A stretch of 20,720 nucleotides of DNA from CAWUKV01 sp963923025 (lineage in GTDB: Bacteria; Cyanobacteriota; Cyanobacteriia; Phormidesmidales; Phormidesmidaceae), in assembly GCA_963923025.1 (NCBI GenBank), contig CAWUKV010000091.1:1-20720 (forward strand), read 5' to 3'. The notes beneath the pieces were generated by a model. The model made no database searches and was not told the origin of the DNA. It saw only the letters and a program-made list of their open reading frames with translations. Positions within the stretch are counted from its first letter, which is position 1. Every line of letters begins with the position of its first letter. Both the position numbers and the translations under genes were made by a program. This document shows, piece after piece, positions 7,963-15,994 of the stretch.

Positions 7963-8087
7963 GGATTCAATTTCAAACTTGCGCTTCACTTGACGTTGTT
8001 TTTCCAAGCGTTTGCATGAATAGAACAGGCCAAGCGAGAAATGTCACATGCTCAATCGTCCATCAGAAAGAAGGTACTGTGACAACG

Positions 8088-8786
8088 ATGAGGCTCCGTC
8101 CAAGTACGGTATTCAAAGTGCATGTTGCCTCAATTCTTCTCCTGCTATGTGCAAACGTCCTTGCAATAGTCTCTAAAATGCATCCGGGGCAGGGCCCACT
8201 TTATAACCTCGCACCTTGGTTCGATTTCAATATTGAAAACAGTATCCCAACCTTTTTTTCAGCCATTATGCTGCTGGTTTGCTGCATTTTGCTCGGCATT
8301 ATCGCAGTGAGAACGAAAAGACAAAAAAAGAAGAGACCCTCCTATATACCTTGGTTTGGACTTTCTTTAATTTTCTCTTTCCTCGCAATTGATGAAAAAA
8401 CCAGCCTCCACGAAAGACTTACCGTGCCCATGCGTGAGACATTTGAGGCTACGGGGTTCTTACATTACGCCTGGGTCATACCTTACGGATTTGCGCTGCT
8501 CGTTTTTATTCTTGCCTATACGAAGTTTCTGCTCGATTTGCCAAAGAATACAGCGATTCTCTTCTTAGTCTCAGGCTTGATATTCACTATCGGCGCACTT
8601 GGACTTGAGATGTTGGGAGGCAATCATGCTGAAAGCTTTGGCGAAAGCGACCTTTTCTATTACACGCTTTATACCTACGAAGAGCTTTTTGAAATGCTGG
8701 GTATCGCAGTGTTTACCTATACCTTACTCAGGTACATGACGCAGGCAGCACCCGTTCAGAGTAGAAAATTTTTGAATAGGCTCTAA
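8088..8786 (+). CDS. Six-helix membrane protein with buried DE..HE and EE..E motifs, unknown
   Basis: The preferred start is the ATG at 8088, giving 232 residues. An in-frame GTG at 8079 lies four bases after the purine-rich AGAAAGAAGG and is nearly as good. The frame continues further upstream, but that extension lacks membrane character. Six hydrophobic segments lie at about 10-28, 53-73, 87-103, 126-147, 156-176 and 200-217. Polar residues sit in or at the edge of helices in an ordered way: FLAIDEKTSLHERL gives D102, E103, H108 and E109, LGLEMLGG gives E174, and YEELFEMLG gives E198, E199 and E202. I recall similar D-E-(x)4-H-E membrane proteins annotated only as hypothetical. A metal-dependent membrane enzyme is possible, but this is inference. 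Base composition is lower than that of its neighbours (rows 8221-8280 and 8341-8400 have 21 and 19 G+C of 60), which suggests separate origin. It converges on the cyclase-kinase gene, 23 bp away. Confidence 0.8.
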   Translation: MRLRPSTVFKVHVASILLLLCANVLAIVSKMHPGQGPLYNLAPWFDFNIENSIPTFFSAIMLLVCCILLGIIAVRTKRQKKKRPSYIPWFGLSLIFSFLAIDEKTSLHERLTVPMRETFEATGFLHYAWVIPYGFALLVFILAYTKFLLDLPKNTAILFLVSGLIFTIGALGLEMLGGNHAESFGESDLFYYTLYTYEELFEMLGIAVFTYTLLRYMTQAAPVQSRKFLNRL

Positions 8787-8809
8787 TGCCAGCCTTCAAC
8801 GCGATATCT

Positions 8810-10858
8810 TTATCCCTGCTGCACGCCGCTGAGCTGTTGGCGGAAATCTTGAGCTTTTTGATTGTCAGGAATTTCGGCGGCCAGCCGGTCGATCAGGGCA
8901 GGGGCACTGAGATTGGGGTAGTCGGTCATGGTGTCCTCCAAAATCATATCCGCCATGGGCCCGACACACTGGGTCAGCGCTTCGCGACAGCGATCTATAA
9001 AGGCTGGGTTTAGCGGCTGACTCTGTAGCACCGTGCTGGTTTCGAGATGACTTTGGCTGGAAGTCTGGCTGCTGTTAGGTAGGCGAATGTGACTGAGAAA
9101 CGCCGTGGCCTGATCAGCGTCGGAAATCTGCCCCGCCAGAATGGTGACCAGTTCCTGGGGTGTTGCAGTCGGGTAGTCTTCCATTGCCTCTTCGACCACC
9201 AGATCGGCAATGGGGCCAATACAGCGGCTTAGCTCTTCTCGGCATTGAGACACAAAGCTGGGGTCAACGGACGGAATGGCATGCTCAGGAGGAGCCATGG
9301 TCATGGCCGCAACCGGGCGAGGGGGGAGCGGCGGCGGAACTTGGCTCAGACTCTCCGTAACCTCCACGGGTAACAGTGGGTGAAGCTGCTGCATCACGGT
9401 CCGAGCAGACGGGTAGCGAGACTTGGGTTGCTGCCGGGTCATGGTAGACAGAATGGTCTCTAGGGTTGGGCTCACCTGCACATAGCGCTGCCAGTCCCAG
9501 TCCAGCGTGTGCTGGTCCATCAGGTCGCGGGGGTGCTTGCCGGTCAGTAGGACCAGGGCCGTCACGCCAAGGGCGTAGAGATCGCTAGAGGGGTTGCACC
9601 GGCCAAAGCGAATCTGCTCCGGTGGTGAATAGCCAAATTTGCCGACCACGGTAGCTGACTTCTGGATACTCTGATCGGGGTCTTGATCTTGCTCACCCTC
9701 CTCAGAGAGCGGGTCGGACATCGTGTTGTTCACCAACCCAAAGTCAATCAGAACGGGCAGGTCGCGCTCGTGGGAGTACATGATATTCTCCGGAGAGATA
9801 TCGCGATGCATAATGTTCAGGCTATGCAGGTAGTCCAGCACTTGAAGCATGTGGGCCAGCCAGGGGATGATTTCATCTTCGGTAAAGAGCTGAGCCTGCT
9901 TTTTGCGGTGTTGGAGCAGCTTGAGATAGGTCACCCCATCGATGTATTCCTGCACGATGAATAACCGCTGGGACTGCGTAAAGCAGGCCATGAACTTAGG
10001 AATTTGCGGATGGTCAATGCGGTAAAGCGTTTTAGCCTCACGCTTAAACAGATCAATGGCTTTTTTCAGGGATTTGCCTTGACTTTTGACGGGCCGCAGC
10101 TCCTTGAGCACACACAGTTCGCCAAACCGCTGGGTGTCTTCTGCCAGGTAAGAAATACCGAAACCACCCTGCCCTAGCATCTGCTTGATGGTGTAGCGTC
10201 CAGCGATTTTGGCGTTGGCTGAGAGCAGCTGGGCAGGTGGGGCCGGACTGGCTTCGCCCGCATCGGGGGAAACGGCCGCTGACTCGACCAGGGTTTTGGC
10301 CGCAGAAATTGCCGTTGCGTCAGCCTCAGGGTCAGTCACAGCCAGGTGATAGATCGTAACCGGATCCTGAATATTTTTGAGCTGTAGTGGCCCCATGCGT
10401 TCCGCATTTAGGGGAAGGCGCGATTTTACAACGTCGTAAACCACCTGCGACAGGCAGATGCCACCAGGCCGAGCCTGGGTTTGCAGGCGGGCAGCGATGT
10501 TGACACCGTTGCCCATCACATCGGAGTTATTGAAAAAGACGTCGCCCAAATGAATGCCAATCCGATGAACGAGGCTATCTTCCGTTTGCAGGTTGAGGGC
10601 TTTTTGAATTGCGATCGCGCAGCTCACCGCCTGTACCGCGCTGACAAAGTACATCAGCAGCCCATCCCCAGTCGACTTGAGTACCCGCCCATTAAAGTCC
10701 TTGCACTGCCCCGCCATCCGTCGCAGATCCTGATTGATCAGCTTCAGAGTTTTTTCTTCATCAACCGACATGCGGGCACTAAAACCGACAGCATCTGTGA
10801 CAACAATGGCGGCTAAGGCACGTTGTCCGTGGTTCGGTTCGGGAAGTTCGCCAGTCAT
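8810..10858 (-). CDS. Class III nucleotidyl cyclase - Ser/Thr protein kinase fusion with tandem C-terminal repeats
   Basis: This 682-residue soluble protein starts at an ATG (10858) without a clear ribosome binding site. Residues about 12-175 form a class III cyclase domain. The metal aspartates are D22 (VTDAVGFSARMS) and D65 (KSTGDG), the adenine-selecting pair is K61 and D113, and the transition-state pair is N120 and R124 (GVNIAARL), so adenylate cyclase activity is expected. After a Pro/Ala linker, a Hanks-type kinase spans about 220-495: glycine loop GQGGFGISY, K252, E274, HRDISPENIM (D353, N358), DFG at 372-374 and PPE at 412-414. It has the cyanobacterial PKN2-like GRYTIKQMLGQGGFG opening. 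A Pro-rich linker follows, then two copies of a roughly 60-residue domain at about 533-592 and 618-677, each with C-x6-C-(I/V)-GP. There are no membrane helices. The gene could link cAMP synthesis with protein phosphorylation in one polypeptide. The glutaredoxin lies upstream on the same strand, 290 bp away. Confidence 0.93.
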   Translation of the reverse strand: MTGELPEPNHGQRALAAIVVTDAVGFSARMSVDEEKTLKLINQDLRRMAGQCKDFNGRVLKSTGDGLLMYFVSAVQAVSCAIAIQKALNLQTEDSLVHRIGIHLGDVFFNNSDVMGNGVNIAARLQTQARPGGICLSQVVYDVVKSRLPLNAERMGPLQLKNIQDPVTIYHLAVTDPEADATAISAAKTLVESAAVSPDAGEASPAPPAQLLSANAKIAGRYTIKQMLGQGGFGISYLAEDTQRFGELCVLKELRPVKSQGKSLKKAIDLFKREAKTLYRIDHPQIPKFMACFTQSQRLFIVQEYIDGVTYLKLLQHRKKQAQLFTEDEIIPWLAHMLQVLDYLHSLNIMHRDISPENIMYSHERDLPVLIDFGLVNNTMSDPLSEEGEQDQDPDQSIQKSATVVGKFGYSPPEQIRFGRCNPSSDLYALGVTALVLLTGKHPRDLMDQHTLDWDWQRYVQVSPTLETILSTMTRQQPKSRYPSARTVMQQLHPLLPVEVTESLSQVPPPLPPRPVAAMTMAPPEHAIPSVDPSFVSQCREELSRCIGPIADLVVEEAMEDYPTATPQELVTILAGQISDADQATAFLSHIRLPNSSQTSSQSHLETSTVLQSQPLNPAFIDRCREALTQCVGPMADMILEDTMTDYPNLSAPALIDRLAAEIPDNQKAQDFRQQLSGVQQG

Positions 10859-11148
10859 GACAGAGCCAAATAATAAAGTTAGAACAATGGAGTTAAGTAC
10901 ATGTCATAGAGAAGCTGTCGCAGTAGAGACGCCAAATTGCATCGGTGGGGGCTACAGAGTACCGCTGTCGGAGTAGGTTTTAGCCCCGTGCTTCAGCCTA
11001 TTGTAGACCTCCATTTGTACTCGGCTGTTTCCGACCGAACCTCAGAAGACAATCGAATAACTGTCTACTCGATAGCGGGATAACGATGTCTGGTCTACCC
11101 GCTTTGGCACTATTGCCCGGATACTGCTGGTCGCTGGGGTGAGGTTCC
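10859..11148. promoter_or_regulatory. Intergenic region upstream of the cyclase-kinase gene
   Basis: This 290-bp gap lies between the end of the glutaredoxin gene and the start of the cyclase-kinase gene, both on the minus strand. It should contain the kinase promoter. No convincing open frame, terminator or hairpin with a T-run was found on the minus strand after the glutaredoxin stop, so read-through cannot be excluded. Confidence 0.4.
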
Positions 11149-11454
11149 CTAGCCAGCCGCCTGGGCCAGCAACGGATCGAGCTGACGCTGGCCGTCGAGC
11201 GCGTACAAATCGTCGCACCCACCAATATGTTGCCCGTTGATGAAAATTTGAGGCACACTACGACGACCGCTAGACCGTTCGGACATCTGGTCACGGGCCG
11301 CGGCGTTGCCGTCGATCTTGTACTCGGTATATTGCACCCCCTTCCACCACAGCAGTAGTTTGGCGCGAATGCAGTAGGGGCAGGTTTGCCAGGTGTAGAT
11401 TTCGACCGAGGCTGGAACGGTTGGACGGTTAAACAAGCGTTGAAACAGTTGCAT
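11149..11454 (-). CDS. grxC: Glutaredoxin, GrxC/Grx3 type
   Basis: This is a dithiol glutaredoxin that reduces disulfides and glutathione mixed disulfides in the cytosol using glutathione. From the ATG at 11454 it has 101 residues and begins MQLFQRLFNRP; a TTG at 11469 would add five. The active site is CPYC at 25-28 within VEIYTWQTCPYCIRAKLLL. The cis-proline loop is RRSVPQIFING (P68), and the GSH-binding segment is HIGGCDDLYAL at 76-86. These three elements in this spacing are diagnostic, and the WQTCPYC context is common in cyanobacterial members. It is upstream of the cyclase-kinase gene in the same direction, but the 290-bp gap argues against a tight operon. Confidence 0.95.
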   Translation of the reverse strand: MQLFQRLFNRPTVPASVEIYTWQTCPYCIRAKLLLWWKGVQYTEYKIDGNAAARDQMSERSSGRRSVPQIFINGQHIGGCDDLYALDGQRQLDPLLAQAAG

Positions 11455-11610
11455 AGGCACGAAACACAACGTACTCGTCTATCCTACTGAACAGAATCGG
11501 ATCGTGCTGCGCCTAGGCTGGATGTGATGTCAGCAGTTCAAACCGAGGCCAACGCCAGCCTGTCCGGAACGTAGGTCAGTGAAGCTGAGGTTTAAGGTCT
11601 ACACACTCCG

Positions 11611-11640
11611 TCCGCCGTTGAGCTTCAGCGGCGGATTTTT
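11611..11640 (+). terminator. Intrinsic-terminator-like hairpin reading on the plus strand
   Basis: TCCGCCG (11611-11617) pairs with CGGCGGA (11629-11635). The stem continues inward through a G-T pair and TGA/TCA to a three-base loop, and ATTTTT follows at once. This is a good rho-independent terminator for a plus-strand transcript. On the minus strand the hairpin is followed by GGAGTG, so it does not look like the terminator of the glycosyltransferase gene that ends at 11672. No plus-strand gene is visible in 11455-11610. Confidence 0.6.
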
Positions 11641-11671
11641 GTAGTTAACACCACAAGTGGCCCAAACCTGA

Positions 11672-13228
11672 CTAGGGCTGCGCCAGGGGCCGAACCAAAT
11701 GAAACCCCTCGGCAGTGCCAACAATTGCTGAACTCGGCACACCAAGCTGCTCTACAGCGTCTTGTTGCAGCAGCAAATAATGGCCGTCCTGGTAGTGCTG
11801 CTGCAGTTCGGCTAAGCCCACAGCGCTGATCTGCCGGTTGGCGTAGAATTCTAGACTCGGGCGACCGTAGGCAAATGAAGTGTAAACAATTTTTGCTGGT
11901 GGGGCATTGTCTGCGATCAGACGACCGACATCAACCACGGGAAACGCTTCATTAATTTCCCAAAGCCAGGAGTGTGACAGCATCAGCAACAGAAAACAGC
12001 CATAGATGCCAGCCATTAATGTTGTGGCGTAGCGTGCTTGTCGTCGGCTCAGCTGCCAGGCGACCACACCCACGGTAACCGCTAGACACACCGCCAGCAA
12101 AATTAGCGGCAGCTGTGGGTCGGACAGCGCAAAGTAAACGATGCCGCCTATTCCCACAACAATCAACCCTCGAAACAGCCAGCGCAGCCAGTAGATATAG
12201 CCCTTGACAGGCTGCGAGAGTTGCCAGCCTACCGCCAGCGCAAAGAACGGGTAAATCGGCATGATATACCACGGCAGCTTGGTCCCCATAGCTGAGGCCA
12301 TACCCAAAAAGAGTAGGTTGCCAGCAAGAATTAAACTGCCTCGGGAGGTCTGGCGCGATCGCAACGCTAACCAGAGCCCTCCCGGCCAAAATAACAGCCA
12401 GGGAAAAGTGTATTTAGCCATTTCCAGCAGATAATACCAGGGGGGACCGGCATGGTCTTCTAGCACGCTGGACACCCGGGCAATGTTGTGGAAACCGAGA
12501 TGTTCTCGCAGGAATAGGTCACCGTAGCGGTGCCACTGCAGCCCGTTCCAGCCCAGCGTCAGCGCCAAACCCATTGCTAGGCCGACCCAGAGATAGAAAT
12601 TTTTGAAAATATCGGTTCGACGGTCCAACAGCACAAAGGCCAGGGCTATCGCCCCTAGGGCAACGGCCAAAATGCCCTTAGATAACGCAATTCCTGCAAG
12701 ACAGAGGCCAATGCCTGCGGCCCAAGCGGGTGATTTGCGCGATCGCAACATACACCACAGCATGCCGATTAGCAGCGTATTGATAAAGCCGTCAAACATG
12801 TGCAGCCGCCCTAGACGGACCACAGGCAACAGCGTCATATACACGCCTGCCGTCAGCAGTGCATCCCGTCGTCGGCTCGAGAATCGGGCAGGGAGCTGCC
12901 GTGTCACGCCATACAGCAGCGGCACCCCCAGCGCCGTCGACACGGCCATAGGCAACCTCAGCGTCAATTCGTTGGCCTGTCCAGAAAAGAAATAGCCTAA
13001 AGCCCCCAACCAATAGCCGAAGGGTGGCTTGGGAAAATAGGGTTCACCAAAACGGGTAGGGTACAGCCAGGTGTGCTGCTGCACCATCTCGCGGGCCACG
13101 ACCGCGTAGTAGCCTTCGTCCCAGTCCCGTAGCGGGACGTTGCCTAACCCCACCGTCCACAGCACCAGGGCAGCAATCGTGAGGGCTAAAACCCACGTCC
13201 CATCTGAGTCCAGCCGCAATTTACGCAT
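11672..13228 (-). CDS. GT39/ArnT-type membrane glycosyltransferase
   Basis: This 518-residue polytopic protein belongs to the GT-C fold, which transfers sugars from a polyprenyl-phosphate carrier to an acceptor on the outer face of the plasma membrane. After the first helix (about 12-30) comes the family's acidic loop RDWDEGYYAVVAREM, with D35, D37 and E38, which holds the likely catalytic and metal site. KPPFGYWLGALGY at about 67-79 is the second family landmark. About twelve hydrophobic segments follow. The last 90 residues form a soluble periplasmic tail (VVDVGRLIADNAPPAKIVYT onward). The donor and acceptor cannot be read from the sequence. The start is ATG at 13228. The gene is divergent from another GT-C gene at 13383 with 154 bp between them, which suggests shared regulation. 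Confidence 0.9.
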   Translation of the reverse strand: MRKLRLDSDGTWVLALTIAALVLWTVGLGNVPLRDWDEGYYAVVAREMVQQHTWLYPTRFGEPYFPKPPFGYWLGALGYFFSGQANELTLRLPMAVSTALGVPLLYGVTRQLPARFSSRRRDALLTAGVYMTLLPVVRLGRLHMFDGFINTLLIGMLWCMLRSRKSPAWAAGIGLCLAGIALSKGILAVALGAIALAFVLLDRRTDIFKNFYLWVGLAMGLALTLGWNGLQWHRYGDLFLREHLGFHNIARVSSVLEDHAGPPWYYLLEMAKYTFPWLLFWPGGLWLALRSRQTSRGSLILAGNLLFLGMASAMGTKLPWYIMPIYPFFALAVGWQLSQPVKGYIYWLRWLFRGLIVVGIGGIVYFALSDPQLPLILLAVCLAVTVGVVAWQLSRRQARYATTLMAGIYGCFLLLMLSHSWLWEINEAFPVVDVGRLIADNAPPAKIVYTSFAYGRPSLEFYANRQISAVGLAELQQHYQDGHYLLLQQDAVEQLGVPSSAIVGTAEGFHLVRPLAQP

Positions 13229-13260
13229 GAGCCAGCCCTGCCCTAGCGGATCTGGCGGCT

Positions 13261-13269
13261 ACTATAGCA
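13261..13269 (-). promoter_or_regulatory. Candidate extended -10 element of the minus-strand glycosyltransferase gene
   Basis: On the minus strand the sequence reads TGCTATAGT, a TGn-extended -10 box with TATAGT about 33 bp before the ATG at 13228. No good -35 hexamer stands at 17-18 bp, which an extended -10 promoter may not need. The position in a divergent gap is plausible. Confidence 0.35.
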
Positions 13270-13382
13270 TGCAGCCCCATCACACACCCGTCATACAGGA
13301 CCTGTTACCCATATCGGATGGACAGGCACAAGGTTTAAGATTGTTGGGTTCTGGTTTGCGGGGCTAGCACAAAGGAGCAAAC

Positions 13383-15968
13383 ATGGTCGGTCTCAAAGCG
13401 CCACAGCATGACACCCGTTGGACAGTCGACCTAGGGCGACTGCTGCTGCTGTGGCTGCTATCCGCGATCGCGGTTATCGTGTGGATTCGACTAGACCAAA
13501 CCCCACCCGCCTGGGACCAAGGCGATCACCTATCGCGGGCGTTAGACCACTGGCGGGTGCTGCGACAGTTTCAGGGCTTTTCTTCTAGCTGGTGGCGCGA
13601 GCTGTGGACTCAGGCCCCGACCCAGCGGGGGCCGGTGACTTACCTGCTAACGGTGCCGTTCTTTGCTCTGCTTGGACCGGGCTTCGATCAGGGCGTAGCG
13701 GTTAATCTGTTGTTTACAGCTATTCTGCTAGCGTCGATCTACGTCGCCGGGAGACGCCTATTCTCGGCTACTACAGGGCTCTGGGCCGCAGGATTAATGC
13801 TGTTGTCTCCCGTTTTATTGGACCTTCAGAACAACTATCTGCTCGACTTTCCGATGACGGCCATGACGGCGCTGATGTTTGCTGGGATGACCGTTTTCTG
13901 GTTTGCAGAACGTCCCCTCACCCGCTGGCTCGCTCTACCGCTGTTTGGGGTCACAACAGCGCTGGCGTTAATGACCCGTACGTCTGGACTGTTATTTGTC
14001 GTCTTCCCAGTCCTGTGGATGCTGGGGCGTACACTCTGGCAACGGCAGTGGGTGCGGTTGGGGCAGGTCTGTTTGGGACTATTGATTGGGCTGGGGACGC
14101 TGTGGCCCTGGTTTAGCACCAACTGGCTGACGATCGTGAGTACAACGTTGGCCTCTAACTCCCACGGGACGCGCTATCGGGGTGACCCACAGGCCAGCAG
14201 TCTGGCAGGCTGGCTGTTTTATCCCGAGCGCCTGCCCCACTTACTCTCTTGGCCGCTGTTTGCCTTGTCGCTGTCGGCACTTATCATACTGATTCTAAAC
14301 AGCGTTCTCTTCCGGTCTAAGCTGCCCCTTCAGGTGGACGACGCCCCGCCGTCCCATCGCAAAGCCTGGGTTTGGATTGCCGTCTTCTGCGGGGGCGCTT
14401 ATCTGCTGTTCTCCCTGGGGTCGTACAAAGCGTTACGGGTTTTTATTCCCTGTATTCCCGTTGTTTGGATCGCGCTGGCACAACTGGTTACACGCATTCA
14501 AAACCGATGGTGGCGAGGCTGGCGCTGGGGCAGCGTGGGCGTTGCCACTGTCTTTGCCCTGATGCAGTTATTTGGTAATTACAGCTATCTCGAAGAGACC
14601 CATCAGCGGTCATCCGTGTCCTGGCCCAACCAAGCCGTCATCGACGAGGTTATTCAAACCAGTCCCTTCCTCAAGGCCAACGTTGGCATGGCCGCACACA
14701 CGGCACAGTTCAATGCGTTCACAATGGATTTTTACGGTTCAGCTGCCGATTTTCACGTGTTTACGCGGGAGCTAGCAGGCAATCCCGACAGTGTGCCAGA
14801 AGACATTGAAGCGCTGGACTGGTACCTGACCCAAACGGGCGACCAGGGACTGCCGGAGAATTTTGCAGAAGGGCCACAAAAGTTGCTAGAGGCGATTGTC
14901 GCCGATGATGATCTGTCCCTCCACCAGTCTTGGTCATTACCGGACAACACAGAAGTGCGCCTTTACCATCGGGATGCTCCACCCATTGAAGTTAAAAAGG
15001 TCGCAGCTACCTCATCTAATGAGCGTTTGTCTAGCGCAGGTTCTACTGGTGCGGAATCATCCGATACAGGTTTATCTCATACAAAACGGCCCCCTGTCTC
15101 CCTAACCGTCTCTCAAGTCCCCGACACCGTTGTGCCGGATAAACTGTCTGCCATCACTTACACTGTCCGTGGGACCGGAGCAGCCCTAGAGCCAGGGCTC
15201 TTGTTGTTGACCTGGGTGCCCGACCAAGCTGAGTCAAGCCAATCCTGGGTGAGTGACCATGCCATCGGTCTGGGTTATCTCAATACCACCGCGTTCGGAC
15301 CAGAACAGTTTCAGGTTACAGAACACCTGTCGCTACGTCCTCCCGCAGATGCCCGCCCTGGCACATACCACCTGAAAGCAGAATATCTAAACCGGCAGAC
15401 CCAGTCCGTTGAACTTCTGGGCGATCGCCTGGCCCAAGTTGAGGTCACGGCTGCCGCTGGTACGGGGGCAGACCCTAGCAGCAGCACGGATAAACCAGCC
15501 CCTTTTCAAGATCTGCTGACCTACTTCAACACGGCGCTAGCCCCGAACCTAGCAACTGGGGACCTGGATCCGATTTTTTATCATGTGGGTCGCATCAACC
15601 AGTACGACCCCCAACAGGACTACCTGTTGCAGGCGGAACAGGCTATGACCTACCGTCTAACCCAGACGTCAGACCGCATCGACTGGCTTTACTCGTTAGC
15701 CCTATCCCACGTTTTGCAGCAAAAAGGACCCCAGGCAACCCAAGCCTTGGAGGCACTGACCGCGATCGCGCCAGACAACCCCAATCACTGGGCCTACCTA
15801 GGCTTTGTCCACCTCTATCGTTGGCAGCCCGGTCGAGCCGAACCCGCCCTGACACAAGCCGAACAGCTTCAGCCCGACCTACCCAATCTGAAACTATTGC
15901 AAACGGTCAATGCGGCTATGGGGCTAAACGTTCCCAAGGCGCTTCGCTTGGCCCGATCCGGCCTTTAA
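13383..15968 (+). CDS. GT-C membrane glycosyltransferase with C-terminal sandwich-like and TPR-like regions
   Basis: The gene starts at an ATG preceded by AAAGGAG at a good distance and encodes 861 residues. The N-terminal part (about 18-420) is a polytopic GT-C domain. After helix one, PPAWDQGDHLSRALDHWR provides the acidic loop (D45, D48), and TQRGPVTYLLTVPF at about 80-93 replaces the K-P-P landmark of GT39 proteins. About ten to eleven hydrophobic segments follow. Residues about 430-560 form a soluble domain. A Ser/Thr-rich linker then leads to a beta-rich segment (about 568-700, with PPVSLTVSQVPDTVVPDKL and ADARPGTYHLKAEYLNRQT) that resembles an Ig/sandwich fold. A C-terminal helical part (about 705-861) contains TPR-like units such as ALEALTAIAPDNPNHWAYLG. 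The extra 400 residues are unusual for this family. Donor and acceptor are unknown. It is divergent from the GT39-type gene and convergent with the esterase gene, 26 bp away. Confidence 0.88.
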   Translation: MVGLKAPQHDTRWTVDLGRLLLLWLLSAIAVIVWIRLDQTPPAWDQGDHLSRALDHWRVLRQFQGFSSSWWRELWTQAPTQRGPVTYLLTVPFFALLGPGFDQGVAVNLLFTAILLASIYVAGRRLFSATTGLWAAGLMLLSPVLLDLQNNYLLDFPMTAMTALMFAGMTVFWFAERPLTRWLALPLFGVTTALALMTRTSGLLFVVFPVLWMLGRTLWQRQWVRLGQVCLGLLIGLGTLWPWFSTNWLTIVSTTLASNSHGTRYRGDPQASSLAGWLFYPERLPHLLSWPLFALSLSALIILILNSVLFRSKLPLQVDDAPPSHRKAWVWIAVFCGGAYLLFSLGSYKALRVFIPCIPVVWIALAQLVTRIQNRWWRGWRWGSVGVATVFALMQLFGNYSYLEETHQRSSVSWPNQAVIDEVIQTSPFLKANVGMAAHTAQFNAFTMDFYGSAADFHVFTRELAGNPDSVPEDIEALDWYLTQTGDQGLPENFAEGPQKLLEAIVADDDLSLHQSWSLPDNTEVRLYHRDAPPIEVKKVAATSSNERLSSAGSTGAESSDTGLSHTKRPPVSLTVSQVPDTVVPDKLSAITYTVRGTGAALEPGLLLLTWVPDQAESSQSWVSDHAIGLGYLNTTAFGPEQFQVTEHLSLRPPADARPGTYHLKAEYLNRQTQSVELLGDRLAQVEVTAAAGTGADPSSSTDKPAPFQDLLTYFNTALAPNLATGDLDPIFYHVGRINQYDPQQDYLLQAEQAMTYRLTQTSDRIDWLYSLALSHVLQQKGPQATQALEALTAIAPDNPNHWAYLGFVHLYRWQPGRAEPALTQAEQLQPDLPNLKLLQTVNAAMGLNVPKALRLARSGL

Positions 15969-15994
15969 GATAGCCCAACCTGAATACCGCAACC

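Larger units (their letters stand above)
7065..8087. other. About 1-kb region without a supported gene, with inverted and direct repeats
   Basis: This stretch runs from the end of the heme-sensor gene to the start of the membrane-protein gene. It holds a perfect 23-bp inverted repeat (7122-7171), a small AAGGG/CCCTT hairpin near 7447-7462, two imperfect copies of a roughly 36-bp unit (7552-7586 and 7591-7628), and a 9-bp hairpin (7940-7962). The short frames (for example 7177-7368 plus, 7489-7722 plus, 7580-7762 minus) show no domain, membrane or binding-site pattern that I can support. A decayed mobile element is one explanation, but I see no transposase remnant I could name. Confidence 0.55.

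Noticed and set aside
7065..8786. Absence of HIP1 octamers as evidence of foreign origin
   Set aside because: Gaps of about 3 kb without an exact GCGATCGC also occur over ordinary core genes (about 2546-5550 and 15770-19050), so the absence here is not informative.
10998..11294. 98-codon minus-strand frame overlapping the glutaredoxin gene
   Set aside because: It runs through the glutaredoxin reading frame in another phase and has no coherent composition; the glutaredoxin call explains the sequence.
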